The notes below the pieces were generated by a model. It was not told the DNA's origin and searched no databases. It worked only from the letters and a program-made list of their open reading frames with translations. Of a stretch of 58,695 nt of DNA, positions 47,983-56,376 are shown piece after piece; the first letter of the stretch is position 1, and each line of letters starts with the position of its first letter. Both the position numbers and the translations under genes were made by a program. Source of the stretch: Alphaproteobacteria bacterium (lineage in GTDB: Bacteria; Pseudomonadota; Alphaproteobacteria; Reyranellales; Reyranellaceae); NCBI GenBank assembly GCA_017308235.1, contig JAFKFL010000030.1:32001-90695 (forward strand). Reading direction: 5' to 3'.

Positions 47983-48999
47983 ATGCACCTGATTGCGCTT
48001 ATAATCTTCTCCCTGTTCTTGGGGGTTCTTCCAGGGGAAGCGCAGGCGCAGCCTTGGCAACGCGCCGATCCTGCATCAGCCGGCTGGTCCGTCGAGGAGC
48101 TGAAGGTGGCGCAGGACTATGCCGCCACCCTGAGCCCAACGGCGGTCATGGTCGTGCAGGACGGCAAGGTGATCGCCAGTTGGGGCGACGTGTCCCGCAA
48201 AGTGAATGTTGCCTCCGTCCGCAAAAGTCTGCTCAGCGCTCTATACGGGATCGCTGTTTCCGAAAGCCGCATCGATCTCGGCAGCACGCTTGCCGATCTC
48301 GCCATTGACGACAAACCTCCGGCACTGACTGGAGCGGAAAAACGGGCCACGTTGCGCGATCTGCTCATGGCGCGGTCGGGCATATACCACCAGGCCGCCT
48401 ATGAAACCGGCGACATGCGGCGAAACAGGCCGGGGCGGGGGAGCCATGCCCCCGGCACGTTCTGGTTCTACAACAATTGGGATTTCAACGCGCTCGGCAC
48501 GATTTATCGTGAGCAGACCGGCGAGGACATTTTCCGGAGCTTTGCCCAGCGGATCGCCCAACCGATCGGCATGCAGGATTTCTCAGCGCGGGACGGCAGC
48601 TATTCGCTCGAAAACTTGTCCATCCATCCGGCTTATCCGTTTCGCCTCAGCGCCAGAGACGCGGCCCGTTTCGGTCAGCTCTATCTTGACGCAGGGCGCT
48701 GGAGCGGCCGGCAGGTCATTCCGGCGTCGTGGGTGAAGGCATCCACCACGGCCTATTCCGCCACCGATCGCGGCAGCATGGGATACGGCTATCTCTGGTG
48801 GACGTTGAACCCCGACGTATTTGGCCCCGGTGCTGCCCTTGCATCTGGCTATGGCGGTCAGGCCATTGCCATTGTTCCGTTAAAACACTTGGTGGTCGTG
48901 CAAACCGTGGACCCGGCCCAAAACACGAAGGGCATCAGGACGAGCCATTTCGTCAAGCTGTTGCAGCAAATCGCGGTGGCGGCTCCAAAACGCCCGTAG
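47983..48999 (+). CDS. Exported serine hydrolase (class C beta-lactamase family)
   Basis: The protein has 338 residues from the ATG at 47983. Residues 1-22 form a signal peptide ending GEAQA. SVRKSLLSALYG near residue 75 has the SxxK catalytic motif, NNW (of FYNNWDFNALG) near 168 fits the YxN position, and GGQAIAIVP near 295 replaces the usual KTG box. Substrates of this family include D-peptides, esters and beta-lactams; the lack of KTG makes lactam resistance unlikely. It is between the acyltransferase (184-bp gap without visible elements) and an amino-acid racemase, perhaps a D-amino-acid context (inference). Confidence 0.85.
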   Translation: MHLIALIIFSLFLGVLPGEAQAQPWQRADPASAGWSVEELKVAQDYAATLSPTAVMVVQDGKVIASWGDVSRKVNVASVRKSLLSALYGIAVSESRIDLGSTLADLAIDDKPPALTGAEKRATLRDLLMARSGIYHQAAYETGDMRRNRPGRGSHAPGTFWFYNNWDFNALGTIYREQTGEDIFRSFAQRIAQPIGMQDFSARDGSYSLENLSIHPAYPFRLSARDAARFGQLYLDAGRWSGRQVIPASWVKASTTAYSATDRGSMGYGYLWWTLNPDVFGPGAALASGYGGQAIAIVPLKHLVVVQTVDPAQNTKGIRTSHFVKLLQQIAVAAPKRP

Positions 49000-49015
49000 A
49001 TCCTGACGAAGGTTC

Positions 49016-49031
49016 CGGGATTTTCGCGACA
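49016..49031 (+). repeat. Cargo junction repeat, copy 1
   Basis: CGGGATTTTCGCGACA lies between the serine hydrolase and racemase genes. It matches CGGGATTTGCGCGACA at 50267 in 15 of 16 positions. Confidence 0.55.
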
Positions 49032-49053
49032 ATAGTTACGTTGAAAGCTGGAT

Positions 49054-49746
49054 ATGAAAACAATAGGGATCCTTGGCGGCATGTCCGCCGCCTCGACGCA
49101 GATTTACTATCGCGAGCTTTGCAATCGAACGCGGGAGCGCATAGGTGGGCTTCACTCGCCTGAATTGCTTATTCGGTCCCTTGATTTCGCTAAGATCGAA
49201 GCCTTGCAGATGGCCGGGAAATGGGAGCAGGCCGGGGAGGTCTTGAATCGGCAAGCTAAGGCACTCGAACGTGGGGGAGCGGATTTCATCATTCTCGCAA
49301 CGAATACGATGCACAAGCTTGCGGAACAGATGATGCAGGGCGTTTCCGTCCCCTTGTTGCACATTGCCGATGCGACCGCCGAACGCATTCAGCAGAGCGG
49401 ATTGCGTTCGCCGGGCCTCATGGCGACCGCTTTCACCATGGAGCAATCTTTCTATACCGAGCGGCTGGCGGCGACCGGCCTCACGCCGATCATCCCGGAG
49501 GCACAAGACCGGGCCGAAACGCACCGCATTATCTACCAGGAACTCTGCCGCGATCTTGTCACCAAGGAGAGCGAGGTGGCCTATATTGCCATCGCTCAAC
49601 GACTTGTCGATCACGGCGCGGATTGCCTTATCCTCGGCTGCACGGAAGTCGGAATGCTGCTCAATCAGGGCAACGTGTCGGTGCCGGTATTCGACACGAC
49701 CTTGGTGCATTGCGACGCGGCACTGACTATGGCGCTGGACGAATAG
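49054..49746 (+). CDS. Aspartate/glutamate racemase family protein (YgeA-like)
   Basis: The protein has 230 residues. GILGGMSAASTQIYYREL opens the fold, ATNTMHKLAE near residue 82 and LGCTEVGMLL near 196 are the two catalytic loops. The first loop has Thr where glutamate and classic aspartate racemases have Cys; the second Cys is kept. That pattern is the one of the YgeA branch, which turns L-Asp or L-Glu toward the D form. Located after an exported hydrolase of the D-peptidase superfamily. Confidence 0.88.
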   Translation: MKTIGILGGMSAASTQIYYRELCNRTRERIGGLHSPELLIRSLDFAKIEALQMAGKWEQAGEVLNRQAKALERGGADFIILATNTMHKLAEQMMQGVSVPLLHIADATAERIQQSGLRSPGLMATAFTMEQSFYTERLAATGLTPIIPEAQDRAETHRIIYQELCRDLVTKESEVAYIAIAQRLVDHGADCLILGCTEVGMLLNQGNVSVPVFDTTLVHCDAALTMALDE

Positions 49747-49797
49747 GGTCTGGCTGCAATTGTTCTCTGTCGCGCATAACCTGACTTCTGAGGCGCC

Positions 49798-49848
49798 GCA
49801 AAAGTCTCAGATTCATGCGATTCGAAACTCGGGAATTTTGCGAAAGAC
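49798..49848 (+). repeat. Direct repeat left of MFS fragment (copy 2)
   Basis: It starts GCAAAAGTC and has CGGGAATTTTGCGAAAGACA 32 bp later. The same two blocks with the same 32-bp offset occur at 50235-50285, on the other side of the MFS fragment. Confidence 0.55.
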
Positions 49849-49849
49849 A

Positions 49850-50222
49850 CGCCCCAATCGCCGGAGGCTTCGCGGATGGGCGCGGGCCGGCCGTGGTCGT
49901 CTCGGTCGGCGCGGGCCTGGTGGTGCTCGCCTTCGTCATCTTCGGACTTTGGCAAGACTCTATCGTCGGCCTGGTGGTCGGCATCCTGATAATGGACCTT
50001 GCGGTGCAATCCTCTCAGGTTGCCAACCAGGCGCGCGTCTATGCGCTCGATCCGACCGCCCGCAGCCGGCTCAACACCGTGTTCATGGCGACCATGCTCG
50101 CCGGCGGCGCGGTCGGGGCTGGCATCGGCGGCGCTGCCTATGCGTCATGGAGCTGGACCGGCACATGCGCTTTCGGCGCGATCTCGGCCGTCCTCGCTCT
50201 GCTGTTGTCGCGGAAGTCCTGA
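49850..50222 (+). pseudogene. C-terminal fragment of an MFS transporter
   Basis: About 120 residues are recognisable, from APIAGGFADGRGP to LLLSRKS: roughly the last four or five helices of a 12-helix MFS drug/sugar exporter, including SSQVANQARVYALDPTARSR and TVFMATMLAGGAVGAGIGGAA. The first two thirds are missing. An in-frame ATG exists at 49815 but the residues before APIAGG are not transporter-like and coincide with the direct repeat. Direct repeats bracket the remnant exactly, so it looks like the product of recombination between the repeats. Confidence 0.8.
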
Positions 50223-50234
50223 TTTTGCAGCGAT

Positions 50235-50285
50235 GCAAAAGTCCGGCTAACAGATCGGGCGAAATTCGGGATTTGCGCGACAGAT
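50235..50285 (+). repeat. Direct repeat right of MFS fragment (copy 3)
   Basis: It starts GCAAAAGTC and has CGGGATTTGCGCGACA at 50267-50282, the partner of 49798-49848. It lies between the fragment and the convergent LysE gene. Confidence 0.55.
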
Positions 50286-50911
50286 CAGGTTCGGCTTGTA
50301 AGCAACTTGATCCCTGCAAAGGTGAAGAACACTCCCAATCCTGCGTCGATCCACCTACGAGCGCGATCGTAAGCCGTAACGACGCGCTTGGTAGAGAAGG
50401 CGACGGCATAGGCGATATGACCGACAACCGAGAGGATCGTGGTTCCGACTACGATAACGAGTGCGGTTGAGGCTGGGGCGGAATGCGCGAGGCCGAGCGA
50501 CATGATTGCGATCCACGTCAACGCAGCCTTCGGGTTGGTCATCTGGACTGTCAGGCCACGCAGAAAATACGTGCGCAGGCTGCTTGCCGCTAATCCGGCC
50601 GGGTCTATGATCGGCCTTGTCGAAGCGGCCGAGCGAAAGGCTTTGAAGGCCAGCCAGAACAGATAAAGCCCGCCGACGATCTTGATGGCCGTCAGCACTG
50701 AAGCATAGGCCGCAATCAATGCCGTCAGCCCGATCGCGGTCATAGAGGCCCAGAGCAATGACCCTGCCGAAATACCGAGTGCCAGTGCAACGCCCGCTTT
50801 GCGGCTGATAGCCATCGACGTGCCGACGACAGAGAGAATATTCGGACCGGGGCTGAACATTCCAAGCGCAAAGGCACCGAAAGCCAACCCTATCTCCGGC
50901 AAATGCTCCAT
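50285..50911 (-). CDS. LysE/RhtB-family amino-acid exporter
   Basis: The protein has 208 residues from the ATG at 50911, which has CGGAGGTAAGTTAT in front; longer readings lack this. About six membrane helices are visible. ALGMFSPGPNILSVVGTSM is the hallmark first-helix motif of the family and NPKAALTWIAIM the second conserved region. Family members export amino acids such as threonine, homoserine or lysine. It may complement the racemase next to it, but is read in the opposite direction. Confidence 0.9.
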   Translation of the reverse strand: MEHLPEIGLAFGAFALGMFSPGPNILSVVGTSMAISRKAGVALALGISAGSLLWASMTAIGLTALIAAYASVLTAIKIVGGLYLFWLAFKAFRSAASTRPIIDPAGLAASSLRTYFLRGLTVQMTNPKAALTWIAIMSLGLAHSAPASTALVIVVGTTILSVVGHIAYAVAFSTKRVVTAYDRARRWIDAGLGVFFTFAGIKLLTSRT

Positions 50912-50989
50912 ATAACTTACCTCCGGTCTGATGCGTAAATCCCGAGTATTGCACGAATTGAATCGCGGGTTTTTGTAGCGTACCAAACC

Positions 50990-51005
50990 CGGGATTTGTG
51001 CGACG
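50990..51005 (+). repeat. Cargo junction repeat, copy 4
   Basis: CGGGATTTGTGCGACG lies in the 153-bp gap between LysE and the MqsA-type antitoxin. A minus-strand copy of the first half (CTCGGGATTTACGC) is at 50932-50946, giving a head-to-head arrangement. Nothing else is seen in this gap. Confidence 0.5.
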
Positions 51006-51064
51006 GTTAGCGTCGTAGCGAAGGCCGCTGTAAGGAAGGTTGGAGGGATCGCCTTCTGCGCGGC

Positions 51065-51493
51065 TCAAGCGCCTGCGCGCAACTCCTCGATCAGCTCGGG
51101 ATGGTGGTCGAGAAGCCAAAGCAACTGGCTGGTCGGACCGCTGGGCTCCACCAGGCCCCGTTCGTATTTGTCGAAAGCGTTCTCTCCGACCTTCAGCAGA
51201 CCGCCGGCCTCGCGTTGCGAGAGCTTCAGCTTCTCGCGAACCCGCCGGATCGTCGCCGGAGAGGGAATGCCTTCGACTTCTTCCTTTAGCGCGCGCAGCG
51301 CGGCATCGGTCACCGCCATGTCGTCGCCGACATGGACGCCTTCGTCGCCGCTTTCCGGGTAGTAGCCCGGCAGTTGAACCGTGATACTTTTCCCCTTGTA
51401 GGTCACGAGCGACGGGCGAACGCCACGACGCAGGGTTTCCCCGGTCTCCGGCGAAACGATCGTCTCCGGCAGCTTCTGTTTCGATACCGCCAT
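51065..51493 (-). CDS. MqsA-family antitoxin
   Basis: The protein has 142 residues from the ATG at 51493, 9 nt after AGGAG; an ATG at 51499 overlaps the toxin stop but is too close to the ribosome site. The C-terminal half is a helix-turn-helix of the MqsA/Xre type: TIRRVREKLKLSQREAGGLL, VGENAFDKYERG, LLWLLDHHPELIEEL. The N-terminal domain has no Cys at all, so the zinc site of E. coli MqsA is missing; this is a zinc-free variant. It should bind the dyad at 51820-51838. The cognate toxin gene upstream is broken. Confidence 0.85.
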   Translation of the reverse strand: MAVSKQKLPETIVSPETGETLRRGVRPSLVTYKGKSITVQLPGYYPESGDEGVHVGDDMAVTDAALRALKEEVEGIPSPATIRRVREKLKLSQREAGGLLKVGENAFDKYERGLVEPSGPTSQLLWLLDHHPELIEELRAGA

Positions 51494-51495
51494 GG

Positions 51496-51810
51496 TCATT
51501 TCTCCTTGAACGACATGACCGTGAACTCGGTGATGACGTCGGCCGGGAACTTCACGTAGAGCGTCAGATCCCGCGCCGGGACATGGTAGACGTCCTGCCA
51601 GAGCCGGTGATCAGCGAAGGTCGTCATCGACTTGTAGAACATTAGAACATGCGCCCCTCTATTCCGGCGATGGTTTCGACCACGCCCGACCGGTCGAAAC
51701 CGACACTATTGGCATCGCGAAGCGCGGATGACGTCATCGCCAGCGTGCTGACCGATCCCAACGCGATCTTGATCGCCTCGAGATCATAGGTCGGGCGCTT
51801 TTTTTCCCAT
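51496..51810 (-). pseudogene. MqsR-family toxin, disrupted
   Basis: The reading runs KKRPTYDLEAIKIALGS to IEGRMF, where an 8-bp tandem duplication (51635-51650) brings a stop and a frame change. Beyond it the frame continues YKSMTTFADHRLWQDVYHVP to MSFKEK and a TGA next to the antitoxin. The start is also damaged: ATGGGAAAAAAA has one base too many to be in frame with the body, where ATGGAAAAAAA would give MEKKRP. MqsR toxins are RNases of the RelE-like fold cutting at GC-containing sites. With two lesions it should be inactive, leaving an orphan antitoxin. Confidence 0.82.
51635..51650 (-). repeat. 8-bp tandem duplication inside the mqsR remnant
   Basis: TAGAACAT occurs twice in tandem on the plus strand (ATGTTCTA twice in the coding sense). 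Removing one copy restores RMFYKSM across the join. Confidence 0.85.
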
Positions 51811-51819
51811 CGCTCAATC

Positions 51820-51838
51820 TGCCACCTTAATGGTGGCA
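51820..51838. promoter_or_regulatory. Palindromic operator of the mqsRA locus
   Basis: TGCCACC-N5-GGTGGCA lies 10 bp upstream of the toxin start. MqsA-type antitoxins bind palindromes of this kind to repress their own operon. Assignment is by position and symmetry. Confidence 0.65.
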
Positions 51839-52108
51839 AATAAAGAGAGATGAGAGAGGGGGAGGAGAAAGAAGACCTTGCTCGCGGATCGGCCGAGCCG
51901 GTGTCGCTGACGCTCAACCGCGTCCTGCGCGATCCCAGCCCGTCGTCCCGCGCAGGGCTGCTAGCCCCGCTTGTCCAGCCGGGCAGGGGTGCTCGGGCGC
52001 AGTTGCACCGCCCCGTCCGCTCCGCGGGCCGGAGGGGGTCTTCGGGAAGAAGACGGAGAGGGACCGGAGTGAGGCTCCGCGTCCGCAACCCCTGGAAGGA
52101 GCATTCCC

Positions 52109-53824
52109 ATGCATCTGATGAAGGTCGATCCGCGCGCGCTAAAGGACAATCCCGACCGCACGCGTCAGACGAAGTCTACCCCGCAGGCCGACGCCCTGCT
52201 GCTGGCCACCATCAAGGCCGTCGGTCTCGTGCAGCCCCCGATGATCGCGCCGGAGAGCGGCGGCGGCAATGGCTACATCATCGACTCCGGCCATCGCCGC
52301 GTGAAGCAGGCGATCAAGGCCGGCCTCGAGGAGATCGAGGTTCTGGTGGTCGACGCCGCCAATGACAATGGCGCCATGCGCTCCATGGTCGAGAACATCG
52401 CCCGCGAACCGCTCAACCCGGTCGACCAGTGGCGCGCCATCGAGCGGCTCGTCGCACTCGGCTGGACCGAGGAGGCGATCGCCGTCGCGCTGGCCCTGCC
52501 GGTGCGCCAGATCCGCAAGCTCCGGCTGCTGGCCAACATCCTGGCTGCCATGCTGGACCAGATGGCGAAGGGCGACATGCCGAACGAGCAGCAACTCCGC
52601 ACCATCGCGGCTGCCTCGCTCGACGAGCAGAAGGAGGTCTGGAAGGCGCACAAGCCGAAGAAGGGCGATCCTCAGGTGTCGTGGTGGAGCGTCGCCAACG
52701 CGCTCACGAAGAAGCGGATGTATGCGCGCGACGCCAGCTTCGGCGATGACCTGGCACAGGCCTATGGCATCCAGTGGGTCGAGGACCTGTTTGCGCAGGC
52801 CGATGAGGACTCGCGCTACACGACGGATGTCGAGGCCTTCCTCGGCGCGCAGCAGGAATGGATGACGAGCCACCTTCCGAAGAAGGGGATCGTCACCGAG
52901 GCTAATAACTGGGGTCAGCCCGAACTGCCGAAGAAGGCGGAGCGTCTCTACGGCAAGCCGGGCAAGGGCGACTGCACGGCGATGTATCTCGACCGCGAGG
53001 GCAAGGTGCAGACCGTGCACTACCGCATGCCCGAGGAGAAGAAGGCCAAGGGCAAGGCCGACGCGGCTGTCGACGATGTCGGTACGCTGGCGAAGCCCCG
53101 TCCGGACGTCACCCGCAAGGGCATCGAGATGATCGGCGATTTGCGCACCGACGCGCTGCACGAGGCGCTGTCGCGGGCGCCGATCGAGGACGACATGCTG
53201 ATGGCGCTGCTGGTGCTCGCCTTCGCCGGTCAGAACGTCCGCGTCGATTCCGGCGCCGGCGGCGAGTTCCGGTGGGGCAGCCGCTTCGGGCGCCATGCGG
53301 CGGAACTGTTCGACCAGGAGGGTAAGCTCGCCTTCGACATGGACACGCTGCGCATCGCCATCCGGAGCGTGCTGATCGACGTGCTGTCGTGCCGGGAAAA
53401 TGCGACGAAGTCGGGCATCCTCGCCCTCGTCGCCGGTGATGCGATTGGCGCGGACGGGTTCTTGCCAAACATGGGCAGCGACGACTTCCTGTCCTGCCTC
53501 TCGCGTCCGGCACTGGAGGCGTCGTGCAAGGATACGCCTGTCATGCCGCGCCAGCGCGTCAAGGACACGCGTGCCGCGCTGGTCGAGCATTTCAAGGAGG
53601 GGCACTTCGTCCACGGCTCAGCGCTGTTCGCGCCGGGCACCGCGACGCTGAGCAAGTGGCTCACGGAGCACAGCGCCAGCGCGGACGATGACGACGGCAC
53701 GCCCGCCGATCAGGACGAGCTCGATGGCAACGAGGCGATCGAGCCTGCGCACGATTTCGACGCGGACGAGGACCGTTTCGACGAGGCCGACATCCCCGAG
53801 AGCTTCCGCGAAGCCGCCGAATAG
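52109..53824 (+). CDS. Long ParB/Spo0J-type nuclease-domain protein
   Basis: The protein has 571 residues; CTGGAAGGAGCATTCCC precedes the ATG. The N-terminal ParB domain (residues 1-110) has the GHRRVKQAIKAG motif that binds CTP in ParB proteins, and ENIAREPLNPVDQWRAIERL leads to a helix-turn-helix (EEAIAVALALPVRQIRKL). The remaining 350 residues have no clear domain. The C-terminus is very acidic. ParB-type proteins of this length are typical of ICE/plasmid backbones and may act in partition or regulation. No ParA partner is in the window. The 270-bp region upstream has a purine-rich block (51849-51880) and GC-rich hairpins. Confidence 0.85.
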   Translation: MHLMKVDPRALKDNPDRTRQTKSTPQADALLLATIKAVGLVQPPMIAPESGGGNGYIIDSGHRRVKQAIKAGLEEIEVLVVDAANDNGAMRSMVENIAREPLNPVDQWRAIERLVALGWTEEAIAVALALPVRQIRKLRLLANILAAMLDQMAKGDMPNEQQLRTIAAASLDEQKEVWKAHKPKKGDPQVSWWSVANALTKKRMYARDASFGDDLAQAYGIQWVEDLFAQADEDSRYTTDVEAFLGAQQEWMTSHLPKKGIVTEANNWGQPELPKKAERLYGKPGKGDCTAMYLDREGKVQTVHYRMPEEKKAKGKADAAVDDVGTLAKPRPDVTRKGIEMIGDLRTDALHEALSRAPIEDDMLMALLVLAFAGQNVRVDSGAGGEFRWGSRFGRHAAELFDQEGKLAFDMDTLRIAIRSVLIDVLSCRENATKSGILALVAGDAIGADGFLPNMGSDDFLSCLSRPALEASCKDTPVMPRQRVKDTRAALVEHFKEGHFVHGSALFAPGTATLSKWLTEHSASADDDDGTPADQDELDGNEAIEPAHDFDADEDRFDEADIPESFREAAE

Positions 53825-53854
53825 GCCGCTCCCTCTTCTTCCGAATGCACTTCA

Positions 53855-53879
53855 CCGCCGCCGGTCACTCCGGCGGCGG
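53855..53879 (+). terminator. Terminator after the ParB-like gene
   Basis: Perfect 10-bp stem (CCGCCGCCGG / CCGGCGGCGG), 5-nt loop, followed by CTTCGTTT. Confidence 0.7.
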
Positions 53880-53916
53880 CTTCGTTTCAACGCCTCGCGC
53901 AATCACGGAGGACACC

Positions 53917-54390
53917 ATGTCCGCACATCTCATCTATGACCACGCACCCATAGGTTCGCTCATTGCCTGGTCCGACGGCGCGCCACGCCCGCCGGAGCGT
54001 CATCGCAAAAAGCTCGCCGCCTGGCGGAGCACCAACAGCCGGGGGCGGCTGATCGCCAGGCGCGGGGACCGCGCGATCGGGAATCTCTCCCTTTCGGCTA
54101 CCTTCACCGTGCACGAGGCCGATTACGGCGCCGGTGGCGTCGTCGCCATCCGCGTGCATCGCACCTTCTCGCTGGAATCGGCGCTCAGCTTCACCATCGT
54201 GGAACGTCCCGCCATCGGCTCGGTGCGCGTGTTCGACCGTGCTGGCGAAGGCGCCGAGCTCGTCCATCTCGCCACGCATCGCGCCGCGGCCGAGGAATGG
54301 CTGTCTCGGCACGGCTATCCCCGCGCCGTTCTCGAGGAGGTCACGGAAGACGAGGTCGGCGCCGACATCATTGAAGGGAGAGCGGCATGA
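53917..54390 (+). CDS. Conserved mobile-element protein of unknown function
   Basis: The protein has 157 residues from the ATG at 53917, with CACGGAGGACACC in front. It begins MSAHLIYDHAPIGSLIAWSDG and has a central beta-rich part. No signal, membrane segment or known motif was recognised. It overlaps the next gene by 4 bp (ATGA), so it belongs to a tightly packed backbone operon of five to six small genes. Confidence 0.7.
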   Translation: MSAHLIYDHAPIGSLIAWSDGAPRPPERHRKKLAAWRSTNSRGRLIARRGDRAIGNLSLSATFTVHEADYGAGGVVAIRVHRTFSLESALSFTIVERPAIGSVRVFDRAGEGAELVHLATHRAAAEEWLSRHGYPRAVLEEVTEDEVGADIIEGRAA

Positions 54391-55274
54391 CCAGCCCCCT
54401 TCCTGCCGGAAGCCCTTCTTCCTCGAACGTCACCCTTCCGGAGGTGGCGTTTGGCATCAGCGCGGACGGCTACGCCGTCGGGCGCGTCGGCGACAATGCC
54501 TTTGCCATGCTGCCGGGTCGCGACGGGCGGCATTATCTCGCCAGCGGCTGGAGGATATCCCGTCCGCTGGCCGAATGGCGCCGAGACGATTTCTATGGCC
54601 ATTCGGGCGAGATCGCCGATGAGGCGGCGTTCCGGCTCCGCGTGCAGGAAAACGCCGAGCATCAGCGTGAGTGTCATGTGCTCGGCCGTCGCAAGATCGC
54701 GTCGCGTCTTCCTACGCCGTGGGGCACATCGCAGGGCGCGACGGTCTATGCCGAGGGCGTCGAGTGTCATTCGACTGCCGGCCACGGCGGCTTCAAGCTT
54801 TCGGCCGAGCGCAATCGCAAGGTCCATACCCTGCTGCGGGTTGCGGGCGGCTTCTACGAGGAGGACGAGGCCTGGGCGATCGTGGCGATCACCTTCCCGC
54901 ATCTGTTCACCAGCTTTGAGCGGCGCTGCGCCGAGCGGATCATGAAGGATAGCTGGCCGGATGCGTGGGAGACGATCTTCGGGACGATCCTAGCTCCGGG
55001 TGAATCGCGCGAGAAGGACCGTCGGGCATTCGAGGCGGCCCATGCCGGCAACTGGATTGTGATCTCGGCGATCACCTCCGATCAGCAGAGGGGCTTCGTC
55101 GAGTGTGTCGCGACACCGGGCGGGCGACTAGGGCCGGGGACCGAGGAACGGCGTTTTCTTGTCCCTTCGGATGAGTATTCGGTCCGGCGTTTCGGGTTCG
55201 TGATCGATGCCGATCGACATGCCGTCTATGGCGGACCGTCGAGCTTCATCGGCTGGCAGGGGAGGGGTTCATGA
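54387..55274 (+). CDS. DUF7007-like mobile-element protein
   Basis: The protein has 295 residues. A central segment (TPWGTSQGATVYAEGVECHS then STAGHGGFKLS) at about residues 108-140 is characteristic of a family I associate with DUF7007, found on ICEs and plasmids; the number is from memory. Function unknown. ATGA overlaps occur at both ends, with the preceding and the following gene. Confidence 0.7.
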   Translation: MTSPLPAGSPSSSNVTLPEVAFGISADGYAVGRVGDNAFAMLPGRDGRHYLASGWRISRPLAEWRRDDFYGHSGEIADEAAFRLRVQENAEHQRECHVLGRRKIASRLPTPWGTSQGATVYAEGVECHSTAGHGGFKLSAERNRKVHTLLRVAGGFYEEDEAWAIVAITFPHLFTSFERRCAERIMKDSWPDAWETIFGTILAPGESREKDRRAFEAAHAGNWIVISAITSDQQRGFVECVATPGGRLGPGTEERRFLVPSDEYSVRRFGFVIDADRHAVYGGPSSFIGWQGRGS

Positions 55275-55600
55275 CTCCCGACGCCGAGGCCCGTGCCCGG
55301 CTGTTCCGCATGGAGGAGGCGCGCCGGCAGATCCAGCGCCAGCTCGACCAGATCGAGCGGCAGATCACGCGGCGCATGACCGCGCTGATCCCGCAGCTCC
55401 AACCGAAGCGCACCGGCTACCGGCACGGGAAGCCGACTGATCCAAAGGCATTCCTCGAACGCTATCGCGCGCATCTGTCCGCGTTCACGGCCGAGCGCCA
55501 GCCCGAGATCGACGCGCTGTCCCGCAAGCTAGCCCGGCAGGACCAGGCCATCGCGGCGCTTCGGGCGCGGGGCGATCTCGACCTGCGTCGCGCTGCCTGA
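55271..55600 (+). CDS. Small coiled-coil protein of unknown function
   Basis: The protein has 109 residues, highly charged and helical, with a coiled-coil-like start (ARLFRMEEARRQIQRQLDQI) and a second helical repeat at the end (IDALSRKLARQDQAIAALRA). No family was recognised. Coupled to the previous gene by ATGA. Confidence 0.65.
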   Translation: MTPDAEARARLFRMEEARRQIQRQLDQIERQITRRMTALIPQLQPKRTGYRHGKPTDPKAFLERYRAHLSAFTAERQPEIDALSRKLARQDQAIAALRARGDLDLRRAA

Positions 55601-55638
55601 CCGGCGGCGGATTCCGCAACATGGATATGGAGGGCGCT

Positions 55639-56025
55639 ATGCCTGTCTACGTCATTGAAACCACCTATCACCTGCCGGTCTATCGGCAGCGGCTCTACGA
55701 GGCCGAAACCCTCGACGAAGCCTGTCGCCTCGCCATTGAGGACGAGGGCTGGGACGACGAGCGGTCCGACGTCGACACATCGGGCGAGACCTATGTCACC
55801 GGTATCTGGCAAGGCGCGGAACGGGCCTACCAGGGGACCGCTCTTCCTATCCCGGCCTCGTTCCACGAGACGGTCCAGTACGAGGCCGAGCTCTTCAACG
55901 AGCTTCGGGCGCTTGTTCGGGAGCCGGTGCGGCCAATGGGCCTGTCCCGGGAGGAATTCGAGCGCTGGCTCCCCAAGGCCCTCGCGACGATCGAAAAGGC
56001 CGATGCGATACAGAATGGCAGGTGA
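55639..56025 (+). CDS. Conserved mobile-element protein of unknown function
   Basis: The protein has 128 residues from the ATG at 55639, for which ATATGGAGGGCGCT is the ribosome site; an ATG at 55621 is less likely. MPVYVIETTYHLPVYRQRLY opens an alpha/beta domain and the C-terminal half is helical. No motif of known function. Acidic protein, cytoplasmic by appearance. Confidence 0.7.
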   Translation: MPVYVIETTYHLPVYRQRLYEAETLDEACRLAIEDEGWDDERSDVDTSGETYVTGIWQGAERAYQGTALPIPASFHETVQYEAELFNELRALVREPVRPMGLSREEFERWLPKALATIEKADAIQNGR

Positions 56026-56073
56026 ACGACCTCGGTACTTCTGCCATATTACTTGAATACAGGGAGCGCCGCG

Positions 56074-56376
56074 ATGGACGAGACGACAAGAGCAGCTTTC
56101 GAACGGCTTCTGCACATCGCCCGCGGCGATACACATCAGTCGCGCCGTGTCGCGAACTTCGTCCTCGCATGGTGGAACGCCGACAGCCTCGGCGGGTTCG
56201 ATCTCGCCGACCTGTTCGCGGTCGATGCGGCCATCGCCCAGGATATGGCGCAGGTCTTCGGCCATGTCGCCAGTCTCTCCGCCGCGGAGTACCCTAGTGA
56301 ACATCGGGCCGAGATCGAGGCTGTCATCGCGCAATGGCGTCCGGACGTGTGGACGCGCTCGCTGGAGACAGCCTGA
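56074..56376 (+). CDS. Small mobile-element protein (DUF7673-like)
   Basis: The protein has 100 residues from the ATG at 56074. RLLHIARGDTHQSRRVANFV and AWWNADSLGGFDLADLFAVD match a family of short helical proteins from plasmids and ICEs that I associate with DUF7673 (number from memory). Function unknown. It ends the run of small backbone genes. Confidence 0.68.
   Translation: MDETTRAAFERLLHIARGDTHQSRRVANFVLAWWNADSLGGFDLADLFAVDAAIAQDMAQVFGHVASLSAAEYPSEHRAEIEAVIAQWRPDVWTRSLETA

Noticed and set aside
49016..51005. Integron attC sites at the cargo junctions
   Set aside because: The repeats lack paired core sites of attC type (RYYYAAC / GTTRRRY) and no integrase is in the window; kept only as unexplained repeats.
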